A stretch of DNA of 64,000 bases from Physcomitrium patens (lineage: Eukaryota > Streptophyta > Bryopsida > Funariales > Funariaceae). A program made the position numbers and the translations under genes. Location: positions 11,636,496 to 11,700,495 of the forward strand of contig NC_037267.1 of NCBI RefSeq assembly GCF_000002425.4, written 5' to 3'. This document shows positions 22,583-33,298 of the stretch, piece after piece. The notes under the pieces are model-generated. The model made no database searches and was not told the origin of the DNA. It was given only the letters and a program-made list of their open reading frames with translations. Every line of letters starts with the position of its first letter. Within the stretch, counting starts at the first letter, position 1.

Positions 22583-23344
22583 TTACTCCGTTGCAACATC
22601 TCCAATCCGAATTTTGACATCTGGATAAGCTCCATATAATTCGCCCCGTGTGTTATTAGCTGCTCGAATTGCCCATCCATGTTCCATATCAATTGGCCAT
22701 TTTTGCTTCTTATAAAGATCTTTAGACATGAGATTTATTTTAGAACCATGGTCGACTAAAGCAACAATTGGTTCTTCTATAGCTCCTACTTTCACCAATA
22801 CCTTCGTAGTTGCTCTTGCCCAATGCTTTCGAGTATAATGGCTCAAAGTTCCCATTTCCTTGTCACTAGAATCTTCGAAACGTACTCGTTGATTATATCC
22901 ATTCTTTTCATTTGTTGGTTGCTTGTAACCAATATCAACCTCTTCTTCATCTCTACATATTCTTGCATCAATAGCATGACTTATTCCAGTTTCGCTCATT
23001 AATTGCCTCTTTTGCTTAATGCTGTCAATGATAACATCATGAAACTCCTTCTTTGCAATTTCCAAGACTTCTTTCAATGTGAATTCCACCTTAGCGTTTA
23101 ATATACGTTCTTCCAACACCCCTTTCAAATTTGTTGCCGCTTCAATGTCAGAAAGTAGCTTATAAGCAATTGATTTGCCTTTATCTTTTGTCTCCTTTGT
23201 TTTTTCTCTCAATGATGCTGAGATATCCTTTACAGGCAATTCTTGTGAAGCTGCCTCCCGAGCCTTGTCTCCTGGAGTTTGCCTCTTAGAAGAATTTCCT
23301 TCTCTAGTATCATCAAAATTTCCTCGTCTCTTTTCTTCCATCAA
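22583..23344 (-). pseudogene. pol: Element C: protease region of gag-pol
   Basis: 253 codons. A lysine/glutamate-rich N-terminal half is followed by an aspartic-protease-like segment, IVALVDHGSKINLMSKDLYKK (about residue 195), where the active site reads D-H-G-S instead of D-S/T-G-A/S. This variant may be normal for the lineage; I cannot check. The segment ends near KIRIGDVATE. It continues the gag frame, with TGA stops between 23345 and 23455. Confidence 0.75.
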
Positions 23345-23452
23345 AGCTTCATGTTGGCTCTTAGCAATATATGCATGAACTGAAAGAGACTCAACAGGAT
23401 CCTCCCAACCTGTTCTACCTCATATTGTAGCTACAGTTCTTAATAATGCTTC

Positions 23453-24742
23453 TCAAGGTAATTTCCCTTCTTGTATTGTAGAAACGGCAGAAGCCCAAAA
23501 CTCACTAGTTTCCTTACTTCGACCAATTTCATCATCTACTCTAGCACCATAACTTGCACTTTCTCGTGCTGCTGTTTCATGCTCTTTTAGGTAATCTTGA
23601 ACCAATGCTCTCATTCCTCCCTTGCCAAAATTGGTTTGAAGAAGATCCTCTCTATTTTTCAATGCTATCTTCCTATCTTTCGAGCAAATAATTCCCTATC
23701 GTATCATATTATTAAATTCATTGCAATCTTTTCTAGTGTGTGAAGCATCATCACACCAAATGCATCTTTGTACATATCCTTGTTTTGAAACATTCTTCGA
23801 ATTGTTTATAGAAGTATTCTCTTCAAGTCTTGCCAATTTGATTTGAAGATCTCGCATTCCTCGTATAATTTCTTCCATTTCCATATCTGCTTTTTTTGAT
23901 AAGGATGTCGAAGGTTGAACTGTAGGCATTGTTGGTGATGTTGTACGTACTAGAGCTTTGGGTGCTTGTACTGTTTTCAGAATATTGCTCCTATCCTTCC
24001 TCCTTTCTCTTTTTGTAAGTAACCCCACTGCATCTTCAACGTTCTTCCACTTCGTTGTCAATCCTTCATCTTCTTCTTTGTCTTCAAGAAGGAGTTCTAA
24101 TTTCCTTTGCAATTCTCCATCAGCAGCTTGAAGAAATAGATCAACTTTGTTCGGCTCCAATGTCAATTTTTCTACCTTCGACAATTGAGAGTACTGCCTC
24201 TCAAATTCCCTTAGTAGCTCTTTTGCTTGCAAATTCTTATTGGGCCGTTCAATCCATTCCAGAAACAGCTTCTTAGTAACGCGATCAGTATCTTCCAAGA
24301 AATATTCGTCTTTCAATGCATGTGAAAAAACCTCCCATGAATTCCCATAACGATCCGTAATCGATGTAATGTGGTCTCTTATCTCCGGTATCGTGGCAAG
24401 TCCAAATAGTTCAACCATTTTCTTCTCAGAAACCCGATTTAATTCCATTTCACGAACATAACATCTTAAATACCTTAAAATATTCCTCCCATCAAATTGA
24501 TCAATTTTATTGACCACTGCTTGCAATGCTTTGGTTGCCAAAGCTTCCTTTCGATCATTGCTTTGCTGTTGCTGCATTGATAATGAGAAGGCTTGAAACA
24601 TAATAGCAATAGACGGATCCATGTGCATACCTTGTCCTTTAGAAGAATCCTCACCAGAAACTCCTCTCAAAAATCCTTCAAAATTTTTATTTTCGTTTTC
24701 ATAAAATAAAGATAAAATCAACTGAAATTCAATACCTTCCAC
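23453..24742 (-). pseudogene. gag: Element C: gag and gag-protease linker
   Basis: Begins with ATG at 24742, only nine bases after the PBS. 348 codons open to a TAG at 23696, then 69 further codons (23662-23453) in the same frame. Capsid-like helical region (about residues 60-240: FDGRNILRYLRCYVREME, SWEVFSHALKDEY, FLEWIERPNK). A CCHC knuckle, CIWCDDASHTRKDC, lies near residue 332. Stops resemble C-to-T changes in CAG and CGA codons. Confidence 0.85.
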
Positions 24743-24750
24743 CTCAAGCT

Positions 24751-24768
24751 TTCACGTCGGGTTCACCA
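24751..24768 (-). promoter_or_regulatory. tRNA-type primer-binding site of element C
   Basis: On the minus strand TGGTGAACCCGACGTGAA starts two nucleotides after the 5' LTR. TGG pairs with the CCA tail of a tRNA. I could not assign the tRNA. It contrasts with the chromoviruses here, which lack a TGG site at this place. Confidence 0.75.
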
Positions 24769-24770
24769 CT

Positions 24771-26030
24771 TTTTTCGTATTACGTGCTTTCCTGCTCAAG
24801 AACGCGTTGGGCGTTTGGCTGTAGAAGGTAGTATGGAGATTCGCCAATAGTCAAGCAGTCTATTAGTTTTTGACTGCTGGAATATAATCGATTGCAAGAA
24901 TACACCGTAAATCTACACGGATGCCCTTCGACTGCTTGTCGAAGTCCTTTTTGCCCCAGCCGGTAGGTCTCTAGATGTTACAGAGAACCCCGAACAACCC
25001 AATCTACTAATCTCCAATACCGCTTTGTACTTACGATCTTGTATCCACTGACTGTCTTGTTAGATTAATCCAATAAATTTCATTCACTCCGCATACTCAA
25101 TCCTATAGACACCCTTTTAATCCTTCAATCACAGACGTAACTCGATTTCATAAAACAGTCAAGAGTAATCAAATCCACTTCATTGAAAAATCCCGATTCA
25201 CCATTACAACACTGACTTCAGCAACGATTGCCTCAATCTTCCCAAAACTCTATGAAGAAGAAAAATCCAATTCTTCGTCTTTTCTTTCCCGACCCGAAGC
25301 ATGAAGCTCCTCTCCAATCCCCTTGATCTTCAAAAACCTCCAATCAAACCGAACTAGTAACCTTGAAAAAAAAAAACTTGAAGCTAGTTCCTCGATCTAA
25401 ACCCCCCCCTCCTCCCCCCCCCTGATCTCATTCTTCCCCTAACCTTATCCTCTGAATTTCTTCAATCTTCCGTCTTGGATCCAGAATTGGCTCCCATTGT
25501 CAGAGCTTAGATCCAAAATTGACTCCCGCCGTCAGAGCTTTCTCCTCCGTTTTTACCTTTAAGAGATCCATTTACCGAAAACAACCTTCCTTGAAACGGC
25601 ACAGAGAATAGGACAACCTGAAACAGAATCGAAACCCCGTACTCGGGTCCACATTGAGTCGCCCGACCAATTCAGGTCTCATATTGGATAAGATGCTCGT
25701 AGTAACCTGGATGTTCCCGTAATTGGATCAAATTGGTCCTTTGCGTCAGACTGGCTGAGGCCCGTAGTAAGACCTGGATTTTCCCGTAATTAGACTGCAT
25801 TGGGTTGCCTGACCAATGCAGGTCTCATATTGGGTAAGATGCCCGTAGTAACCTGGATGTTCCCGTAATTAGACTGCATTGGGTTGCCTGACCAATGCAG
25901 GTCTCATATTGGGTAAGATGCCCGAAGTAACCTGGAGTTGGTCGTTGCTCCCAATATTCGAGGTAACTGAACATTAATAAAAGTCCCCTTTCTTTATATT
26001 TTCACGGTATACTCGTGTTACAACACGGCA
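24771..26030 (-). repeat. 5' LTR of element C (right copy)
   Basis: About 1260 bp; clean counterpart of the left LTR, with two tandem units instead of three and a C-rich tract interrupted by T (about 25400-25422). Its left end has mutated from TGTTGT to a T run. Confidence 0.9.
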
Positions 26031-26088
26031 GCGGAAAGAAAGGAACCTGGTTGTTGTTACGATATTTCATTGTCCAGTCGCACGATTC

Positions 26089-27090
26089 CTATTGTGGCTG
26101 GGCATCTTCGTTTTCCTGAATAAACGCACCCCTAGTCTTAATAATACGTCGATTTTGCTTCTTGGGGCAGTTTCCAACTTTGTGGCGTTCTTCACTGCAA
26201 TACAAGCATAGACCTTCCTCCATACGCCGCTTTTTTTCTTCTAGAGTAAGAGATTTGATACGTACCGCATCAATTTGCATGTCTTCTATCTTTGAATTTG
26301 AATTCACGCTGCTTGCCGATATAGTTGGAGTGTGGCGAACCGTATGTTGTCTTGAACGTTGGTCTTGGTAATGTTGGAATAGGCGGTTATCGCACTTCAC
26401 AGCTTGGCTAATAGCTTTGTTGAGCATTTGTGGATCAGGAAGAGTTAACAGCAAATCCTTCACATCGTCCCTTAAATCCCAATAGAATTGACTCATCAAC
26501 GCTTCTTCGTCCCAATTGATGTCGCATGCTAATTGCCTGAAGTCCGATGCATAGACTGATGTAGAACGCATTCCTGGTCGTAGTGATCGGATCTTTGTTG
26601 TAGCCCATCGAACCTTGTCGTGTTCACCAAATGCTTCCGCAAATGCCTCCAAAAAGGTTTCAAAGTTGTTTAGTATGGACGATCGTTTGTCAAACAAAGG
26701 AGCAAACCATGATAGAGCTTATCTTGTAAGTAAGGTTCCAACAAGCCCAACACGTGACTCCTCCATTGGATAGCGTTCGGGCTGTAAAACTGTTATCAAC
26801 TTGATTTGGTTGATGAATCCTCGAAACTTGGAACGTGTACCATCGAACTTGTCCGGAAGGCTAACTCGGGGTTCCTTATGTTGTAGAACCAGCGGTGCTT
26901 GTCGAACCTGAGGTAAAGTTGCTTCTCTAAGTGTAGAAGTTTGAGGCTGGTGCAACCTAGATTATGCCATCCAAGATGCTCCATCATTATGAAGCCTTGC
27001 CACGACTCCTTCAATCTCTGCAGTTCTTTGTGATAACGTAGCGAGGGCATTCATGATAGCATCTAACTTAGACTCTGAACTTTCCGTCAT
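26089..27090 (-). pseudogene. gag: gag of element B
   Basis: Starts MTESSESKLDAIMNALATLS at 27090 and ends with a stop at 26089. Contains PDKFDGTRSKFRGFINQ (near 26850), the capsid core, and a CCHC knuckle CLYCSEERHKVGNC near 26190. Interrupted by stops near 26958 and 26718. Same architecture as the A/E/F gag but divergent, especially in the N-terminal 60 residues. Confidence 0.9.
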
Positions 27091-27381
27091 ACTAATGTCT
27101 TGGCCTCCAACCATTCTAAGAGAAGGACAGGAATGACTCTACAAGAAGACAATATTGGTTTAGAGGAAGGTACTCCGCAACCTCTAAAATGCCTTAAGAG
27201 CTTTAAGAAAAGGGATAATCCACTCTCTCCAAGAAGAATAAGACTCCAATATTATAACAAAAGAAGTATCAGTTTAGAGGAAGATAATTCGCAACCTCTA
27301 AAGTGCTAGTACACTTCCAAGCAGAGGGATAATCCACACTCTAACAAAGAAGAAACTAGCTCTGATATTTGAGGTGAGTGA

Positions 27382-27392
27382 AGTCTCGACAA
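27382..27392 (-). promoter_or_regulatory. Proposed primer-binding site for self-priming, element B
   Basis: On the minus strand TTGTCGAGACT lies two nucleotides after the 5' LTR. It is the exact complement of AGTCTCGACAA at 27531-27521, which starts 32 nt downstream of the minus-strand TATATA (27563-27558). Spacing and length equal those of A, E and F although the sequence differs. Confidence 0.75.
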
Positions 27393-27394
27393 AC

Positions 27395-27815
27395 TGACAT
27401 GGACATAGAATACAGACTTGATATCTACCAAGAAGTTCAAGAAGAACTGGCAAGAACTAGATTAATCAGATGAATACAAGAACAACACCAGAGAGGTGAG
27501 CTAGAGCTCCAAGAGATGTGTTGTCGAGACTGAACAACTCTTCAGCCTTGATTCCAATATATACTCCTATTTAGGAAGCTTCTCAAGCAACTTCTACCAA
27601 CTAAGAAGCTTCTAGAAGGTTCCAGAGACTTGTTTCTAGAAGGTTCTAGAAACTTATCTCTAGAAGGTTCTAAGGACTATGTCCCGAACATCTTCTACCA
27701 ACTAAGAAGCTTCTAGAAGGTTCCAGAGACTTGCTTCTAGAAGGTTCTAGAAGCTTGTCTCTAGAAGGTTCTAGAAACTTGTCTCTAGAAGGTTCTAAGG
27801 ACTATGTCCCTAACA
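27395..27815 (-). repeat. 5' LTR of element B
   Basis: 421 bp, TG...CA. On the minus strand it begins TGTTAGGGACATAG, passes through a dense GAA/TTC array (27795-27605), then TATATA (27563-27558), then the proposed RNA start at 27531. TSD GTTTA follows at 27816-27820. Confidence 0.95.
27605..27795 (-). promoter_or_regulatory. Heat-shock-element array in the B LTR U3
   Basis: Alternating GAA and TTC units with two-base spacing, the consensus for heat-shock factor binding. Four perfect alternating units occur at each of 27605-27622, 27634-27651, 27706-27723 and 27735-27752; three at 27764-27776; two at 27663-27670 and 27788-27795. The array ends about 42 bp upstream of the TATA box on the element's strand. 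Heat induction is inferred; the copia element ONSEN is the known plant precedent. Confidence 0.75.
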
Positions 27816-27920
27816 GTTTAAAATAAACCTACTCTATCTTGAAGGTTGTTTATATGTTTTAGAAGATTAAGCACATTTATGTGTTTTTCAAGCACATCAT
27901 AATTTTTCAGCGGTGTCATA

Positions 27921-28075
27921 CGATAAATGCTTATAGTTTATAAAAATTAATTAGAAAATATAATATATTGATAAATCTAGATGTGTGTTAGAGTGGTTAG
28001 TAGATTAAATTAAAAAGAATTGGTATAAGAAACCTTACTTTGTTTCTTTTACTTGTTTTGATTTTGGTATATAAA

Positions 28076-28118
<43 letters not shown>

Positions 28119-29200
28119 ACCTAAATATTTAGTATGAAGCCTTGAAAGAAGGTAGAAGCTTAAGAAAAAAATCCAAACTAATGGGAGGCTAATTGGAAGG
28201 GACGAAAGCAAAGCATGGTCATATGAAGGCAAGGAATGGAGAACTTCATCCCTACTGGTCAAATACCATGCCCAATGGGCTTTGAGGAGGCTATCCACGA
28301 CCTTAACAAGGATTCCAGCAACTTCAAAGGAAGCATTTGGAAATTAGAAGTAAGAGTTGTAAGGTTTAGGATTTGGACTAGAATTTGTGTGCAAAAATTA
28401 GAGGATTTGGATTTAGGGTGAAGAAGTTATAGTCATTTAAAGTTAAGGTATTAATTTAAGTCATACTATTACTCTTTTGTGAATACAAGGAATTGTACAG
28501 TAGTTTTTGAAGATCAAAAGATGCAATTGGAATGGCCATTTCAAAACTTACATCTTTTATGAAAGAATTGTTGTTTTTGGAATTCATATAAAGGAGATAT
28601 AAGGAGTTGAAGGCGATGCTTCCAAATCAAAGACAGTAAGTGAGGGATTTTATTTATAGTAATGATTGGAGCTATAATTTGAGTTTAAGGATAAATTTTT
28701 GGCTCAAATTTTTTGAAAAATGAAACATTTCGTGCTATAAAGTTATACATATAGATTTCGTAGCATTTGAGCTTTTATTTTGTGAGATATAAAGAAAATT
28801 ACACAAAGGGATATAAAGACAAGGGTTTGAAGTGATTGTTAGGATTTTCAAGATATCTCAAGATCCGCGACAAATTCATAGTTGAAATTTATTATGAAAG
28901 TTGATAAAAATACATCAGTACTTCATGTAAAATTTGAGTAAGTTTGGATGGTCGGATCAAGAGATATGAGATATTGAAGTTTGGAAAAATTTTCACACAA
29001 GAATATAGAAGGTTTTAGAGGATTTTACCATATTTTGGATGTTGTTGGTTACTTGAGACTTATGTATTTGATGTAATTTCTTCAAAAAGAAAATTTTATA
29101 TATAAAATTAGAGCTTTCCTTATTTTGAAGCTTGATTGAGCAATTAGTCATAGCCAGGAGTGTAGTGCTTTCTTGAGGCAAATTCTTTCTATCCGGACAG
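27921..29200 (+). mobile_element. Insert of about 1.3 kb in D, solo-LTR-like
   Basis: D pol is interrupted in the integrase zinc-finger region. The insert starts near TGTCATACG and ends near CCGGAC, with AGCGG and AGCAG as a possible decayed 5-bp target duplication. It has no recognisable coding sequence. It holds a TA repeat at 28080-28118. The motif GGATAGCCTCC...CCCATTGGGCAT (minus strand, about 28260-28300) recurs in the insert at 30858-32432, so both are copies of one family in opposite orientation. A solo LTR is the simplest reading. Confidence 0.6.
28080..28118. repeat. (TA)n microsatellite
   Basis: About 19 uninterrupted TA units inside the solo-LTR-like insert. A shorter TA run lies at about 31199-31219 in the sister insert. 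Confidence 0.95.
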
Positions 29201-30541
29201 CAGCAAGAGATTTTTGATACAACAATACTTTGAAGCTTATATCTAGAGACTTTTAGTGGCTATAAATGTGGAAGGCTACAAAAGACTTTGTACATACATA
29301 TAACATTTGTTCAAAATCAAAAACTCCATGTCATCAATCTTATGGACTTCTTCAGCCATTACCTATTTCAAACAACTATGGTCTTCTATTTCTATAGATT
29401 TTATTATGGATCTTTTAGTCTTAAGTTTGTATGATTGTATATTTGTGATAGTAGATTTTTTTACCAAGTTGGCACATTTTATACTATATACAAAATCTAT
29501 CATAGGTGAAAAAATAGCTAAGTTTTTTCTTGATAATATATATTGCTATTATAGATTATTTAAAGATATTATATCAAATAAAAGGCTTAATTTGTATAAA
29601 GATTTTAGAGAATTCTTTTGAATATTTTAAAGATATATATAAAATTTTCTTCAACTTTTCATCTTTAAATTAATGGACAAAAAAAATGGATAAATAAAAT
29701 TTTATAGTATTATTTGAGGTATATCATCAACTATTATTAAGATGATTGGACAACTCTTTTTCCATTAATATATTTTTTGTATAATAATTTGATATATCTT
29801 TTTATTTAATAAATATATTTCTTTATCAATTATGATTATCATCCACAATTTGATACTTTTGACTTTTCAAAAGTTGATAAACTTATGGCAGAAGATTTGA
29901 AAAATTATTTGTTAAAATTATATTCAACCATGAAAGTATAATTAAAGAAAGCTCAAGAATGACAAAAGATCAATACCGATGCATATTATAAGATATAGTT
30001 ACAACTCAATGTGGATGACAAGTTATGGTTTCTTTGTCGTAATATCAATATAACTCATCCTTATAACAAAATAAACTATTGTAGACTTAGATCTATTTCT
30101 ATTTATAAATAAATCAATCATATTGCTTATTGATTATATTTATCAAAGTCTATGAAGATCCATCTTATATTCTAAGTATCTCTTTTTGAATCATATAAAA
30201 TAGTGAATATCTTGAGAAGATGATAAATGCCTCTTCCTCTTATAGAAGTGGATAATAATCAAGAGTTTAAAATAGAAGAAGTCTTAGATTCAAGGCGATG
30301 GTGAAATAGATTAGAGTATCTTATTCATTGGTCTAAATATGGTATTAATGAAAGTACATAAAAGCCAACAAAAAAACTTACAAATGTAATAAAGAAGGTT
30401 GAGGCTTTTTATTGACAACATCTATCAAAACAAAGATAAAGAATAGAAAATCTTTGCTATAAAAGAAATAAGATCCAAGAAAGATAATATTCTATCTTCT
30501 ACTATTGTTTGTAATTTTTGTATATTTGTAGTATTAAGAAG

Positions 30542-32540
30542 ATGGAGAATTAACAACCAACACATTCAACTTAAGAGCTACTATTTACTGACTTATCAAA
30601 CAAGACATTATGATTGTCACAATCTTTAAGATAATATAATCAAAAAGAAGATCATCAAGAATGACATGTCTTTCTTGAATAGGTGGTGAGATACAATATA
30701 TTTGATATCATAACCTTAAAAAGGATTCTTAATATTTGGTGATTTTATTAGAAGTAGAAATGACTCATAATACTATTTTAAATATTTTATTTGAAAAAAT
30801 TATGAAGGCCTCAACAACAATGAAATAACAAGGTGGTCTTTCTATTGGCTATATGCATGATTTTTTATTTCAAAATACATTGAGTACCTAATTGTAGAGA
30901 GTTGAGCTTTAACTTATTAGCCAAGCTCTAATAAATGATTTATTTTTATTATAAAAGATAATTTAATTTAATAATATAAAAAATTATAATATTAAAAATA
31001 TTTTATATTTAAGAAGGTTTATACATAAGGCTTTTTAAAGCATCTAAAAATATCCTATCATCCTTTGATATATCAAATCATAACTAGCTATTTGCCAATA
31101 AGTTAGATTTTCCATAAGCTCAAAGAAAATCCATAAGCTCTTTACAAAAATCCATCTTTATACTATAATTTTTTCATAGTACCATATCTCTATCTTTAAT
31201 ATATATATATATATATATCCTTGACTTCCAAAAATCCCTTTGCTTTATATAAAATATTCAAATTATAGCAAAATATTTTTCTCTCATGAATGATTTTTTT
31301 TTTCTTTAAATTTTAGAATGTCATATTTCTTGATTCAACTATTCAATTTTTTTCAAATTTCTAGAAAGTATAGAATTTATTTTTTAGATTTACCAAAAAA
31401 AAAGATAAATTATAAATTTACTATGGATCATTTAGCATCTTAGAAATCTTAGCAAGTACTCTTAATCATAATTTATAAGGAGCCAAATATTATTTTTTTC
31501 ATATGTCAAAAATCTAAAATCCAAATGCCACAAAATTTGGTATATAGCTTAAAAACATAATAATACATATTTGTAGAAAATTTAAGCCAAATATTTATTT
31601 AAACACCTACAATAAGGCTAGAATCAAACCCTTCATTAAATTGATTCGTTGACAAAATTCAATTTGAAAGCACTATCTTTAAGCAGTCATTGCTTATTCA
31701 AATCAACTTTAATTTTTTAATATTTTGTATGCAAAATATAGTTCTTTTAATCAACTTTTTAATAATATAATTTTATCTTTAAAAGTCCTTCATACACATA
31801 TGTTATGTCCCAAAGAGTGATAATAGGTACAAAATTGACACCTTAACTTCAAGTGCTTATATCTTCTTTATAAAAACTCCAAATTATACAAAAGTTTCAC
31901 CAAAACCGTATCTAAAATTCTAAACTTGACGACCTTAACTTCTAATATTTGAATTCCTTCAAATGAATAATCCTAATACCTAATAAGGCCTTGGATAGCC
32001 TCCTTAGAATCCATTGGGCATGATTTTTGGCCAATAAGAATAGAGATATTCATTATTTATCTCCATTCATCCATATGGTTGGCCTAACTATTCTTTTGTA
32101 TATAAAAATCCCTCTCTAATTCCTTTTTTAATAAGATTTACATAATATGTATTCTAAATATCAAATAAAAGAAATAAAATAAGATTTCAAGAATCACAAT
32201 GTCTAATAAAGGTAATTCTAAATATATAAAAACTATTATTAATATAAAATTAATATCAATAATAGCCTTTTTAAACTAAATATTTTAAAATCGTAATCTA
32301 ATCATATTTTATAATTAATTAAAATTTAATAATATGGCTCTCATTATATTGTATAATAAATTATGTATTAAATATATATGTATATTATTTTTATATGATA
32401 GCTAAATCGCAACATAATACCACTTTTATATAGAACACTATTCATGGTTAAGAGGACCTATTAATTATCTTAAAAGAAAATAAAGACCAGAATATGTAGC
32501 AAATATAATTTATTGTATCTTAGAATTCTTCAATGTATAA
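30542..32540 (+). pseudogene. ORF3 remnant of element D, split by an insert
   Basis: ATG at 30542 followed by a decayed match to the ORF3 N-terminus, running to about 30857. It resumes at about 32433 with a match to RWLRGPINYL and the C-terminal end, stopping at about 32540. Many stops. It lies between chromodomain and PPT as in the other elements. Confidence 0.75.
30858..32432 (-). mobile_element. Insert of about 1.6 kb in D ORF3, solo-LTR-like
   Basis: Starts TGATTTTTTA on the plus strand and ends near TTTTATATA. Flanking ATGCA (30853-30857) and GAACA (32433-32437) may be decayed copies of GGACA, which the intact ORF3 has at that place. Shares GGATAGCCTCCTTAGAATCC (about 31992-32011) with the reverse strand of the insert at 27921-29200. 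No coding sequence is seen. Confidence 0.55.
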
Positions 32541-32581
32541 TGTCCACTCTCTATGAAACTTGTCTTTAGAAGGGATGATAA

Positions 32582-33122
32582 TTTTATTGACATATATATT
32601 TATTTTAATAATTATCTATATAATTAAGTAGAAATAGGTAAAAGTGGATTAATTTTATAATATCTTCTAGAATAACTTTCTAGAAGCTTTATAAATATTG
32701 CTTTGATTTTTTACGTATTTATAGTTAGTTGATGGCCTTGAAACTTGATCAACAAATTAGTCATGTATCACATGTATTAATATCTTATAGAATAAATTAA
32801 CTATTTGGCATATATATATATAGATAATTTTCTTTGTAAGTTAAGACATATGCTTAGCAAAGTCAACATGTATTGGAAGTCCTATAGAATTATGCCACAT
32901 AGCTTTTAATTATAGAGTATATATAGATATAAGAGTGAAGCCTTCTTCATTCTTGTTAATATCTTTTAATCCTTAATCTTATTTCAAGTCTTTTTAATCT
33001 TCTTGTCTTTGATAATAGCCTTTTTAATTCATATATTACCATCTTTAAGTGATTTTTTAGTCTTCTCAAGTAACATAAGAGTATATTGAGGTTTTTTTTC
33101 TTTGAAATTCATATCCTTGATA
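32582..33122 (+). repeat. 3' LTR of element D
   Basis: Preceded by a decayed PPT (AGAAGGGATGATAA). Contains GAGTATATATAGA and AAGAGTGAAGCCTTCTTC near 32915-32950, the TATA-box palindrome region of the family. Ends CCTTGATA at about 33122. Confidence 0.75.
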
Positions 33123-33127
33123 TTATG

Positions 33128-33298
33128 AAATTATTTTCTATACTAAGAATAAATTCCATAAAGAATGGCAATTATATGTTTAGCAAGTTCAAGCTGTAAT
33201 AAATCAAATTTATCATAGATTTTAATCTTGATTTCCTATAAAAGTAATTGATAAGTCTTTTTAGTCAATAATAGTATCTTATACCAAGACAAGAAGAT
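33128..33298 (-). pseudogene. Element H: PPT region and ORF3 C-terminal part
   Basis: On the minus strand the sequence aligns with ORF3 from GWSSRPGMGHYRWL (CTTGTCTTGGTATAAGATAC at 33288-33269) through the C-terminus and into a decayed PPT near 33140. It continues the ORF3 fragment at 44995-45123 across copia element G. Confidence 0.75.

Larger units (their letters stand above)
17455..26030 (-). mobile_element. Element C: distinct gypsy lineage with tRNA-type PBS, inside B
   Basis: LTRs at 17455-18792 and 24771-26030 begin TGTTGT and end ACAACA in the left copy. The duplicated target is AGCGG (17450-17454; 26030-26034, sharing the terminal A) or GCGG. B pol resumes cleanly across it. On the minus strand the order is PBS, gag, protease, RT, RNase H, integrase, PPT. 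It has no chromodomain. The RT and integrase wording (GDLYSGYDQFQL, FLDDVPIKG, ERGHPPIVKALV) resembles, from memory, gypsy elements common in basidiomycete fungi and also seen in early-diverging plants. Gag and pol share one frame apart from one apparent 1-nt loss. Confidence 0.93.
6697..27815 (-). mobile_element. Element B: chromodomain gypsy element, heat-shock-element-rich LTRs
   Basis: Perfect TSD GTTTA at 6692-6696 and 27816-27820. Both LTRs are 421 bp once the insertion in the left one is removed. The order on the minus strand is 5' LTR (27395-27815), gag (27090-26089), pol (interrupted by C, ending about 14045), ORF3 (13898 to about 13540), PPT (13510-13496), 3' LTR. It hosts A (7049-13421) in its 3' LTR and C (17455-26030) just after the start of pol. 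The protein is clearly related to, but divergent from, the A/E/F subfamily. Coding regions have several stops, so it is defective. Confidence 0.93.
27816..30439 (+). pseudogene. pol: pol remnant of element D, 3' part (integrase, chromodomain)
   Basis: Resumes exactly where 6696 stopped. A foreign insert occupies about 27921-29200. Then come WKATKDFVHTYNICSKS (zinc-finger end, near 29275), SISIDFIMDLL and YDCIFVIVDFFTKLAHF (near 29385-29480), decayed catalytic motifs near 29570-29690, and a chromodomain with WSKYGINEST near 30330-30360. Ends at TAA 30437-30439. Stops throughout. Confidence 0.85.
2967..33122 (+). mobile_element. Element D: degenerate chromodomain gypsy element inside H
   Basis: It has 5' LTR 2967-3505, gag and pol remnants to 6696, continuation of pol from 27816, ORF3 remnants, and 3' LTR about 32582-33122. 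Flanking 5-mers CAGTG (2962-2966) and TTATG (33123-33127) are plausibly one decayed TSD, since the undisturbed family LTR has CCGTG there. It carries element B (6697-27815) and two inserts of about 1.3 and 1.6 kb. Most differences from E are C to T or G to A, so every reading frame is broken. Confidence 0.85.

Noticed and set aside
27605-27795. GAA/TTC array as a plain tandem repeat without function
   Set aside because: Unit order varies between clusters while the two-base spacing is kept, and it lies upstream of a TATA box; simple duplication explains part of it but not the placement. Kept as a finding.
28035-28298. Minus-strand ORF across the TA microsatellite
   Set aside because: Its C-terminal part translates a simple repeat and the rest has no family signature.
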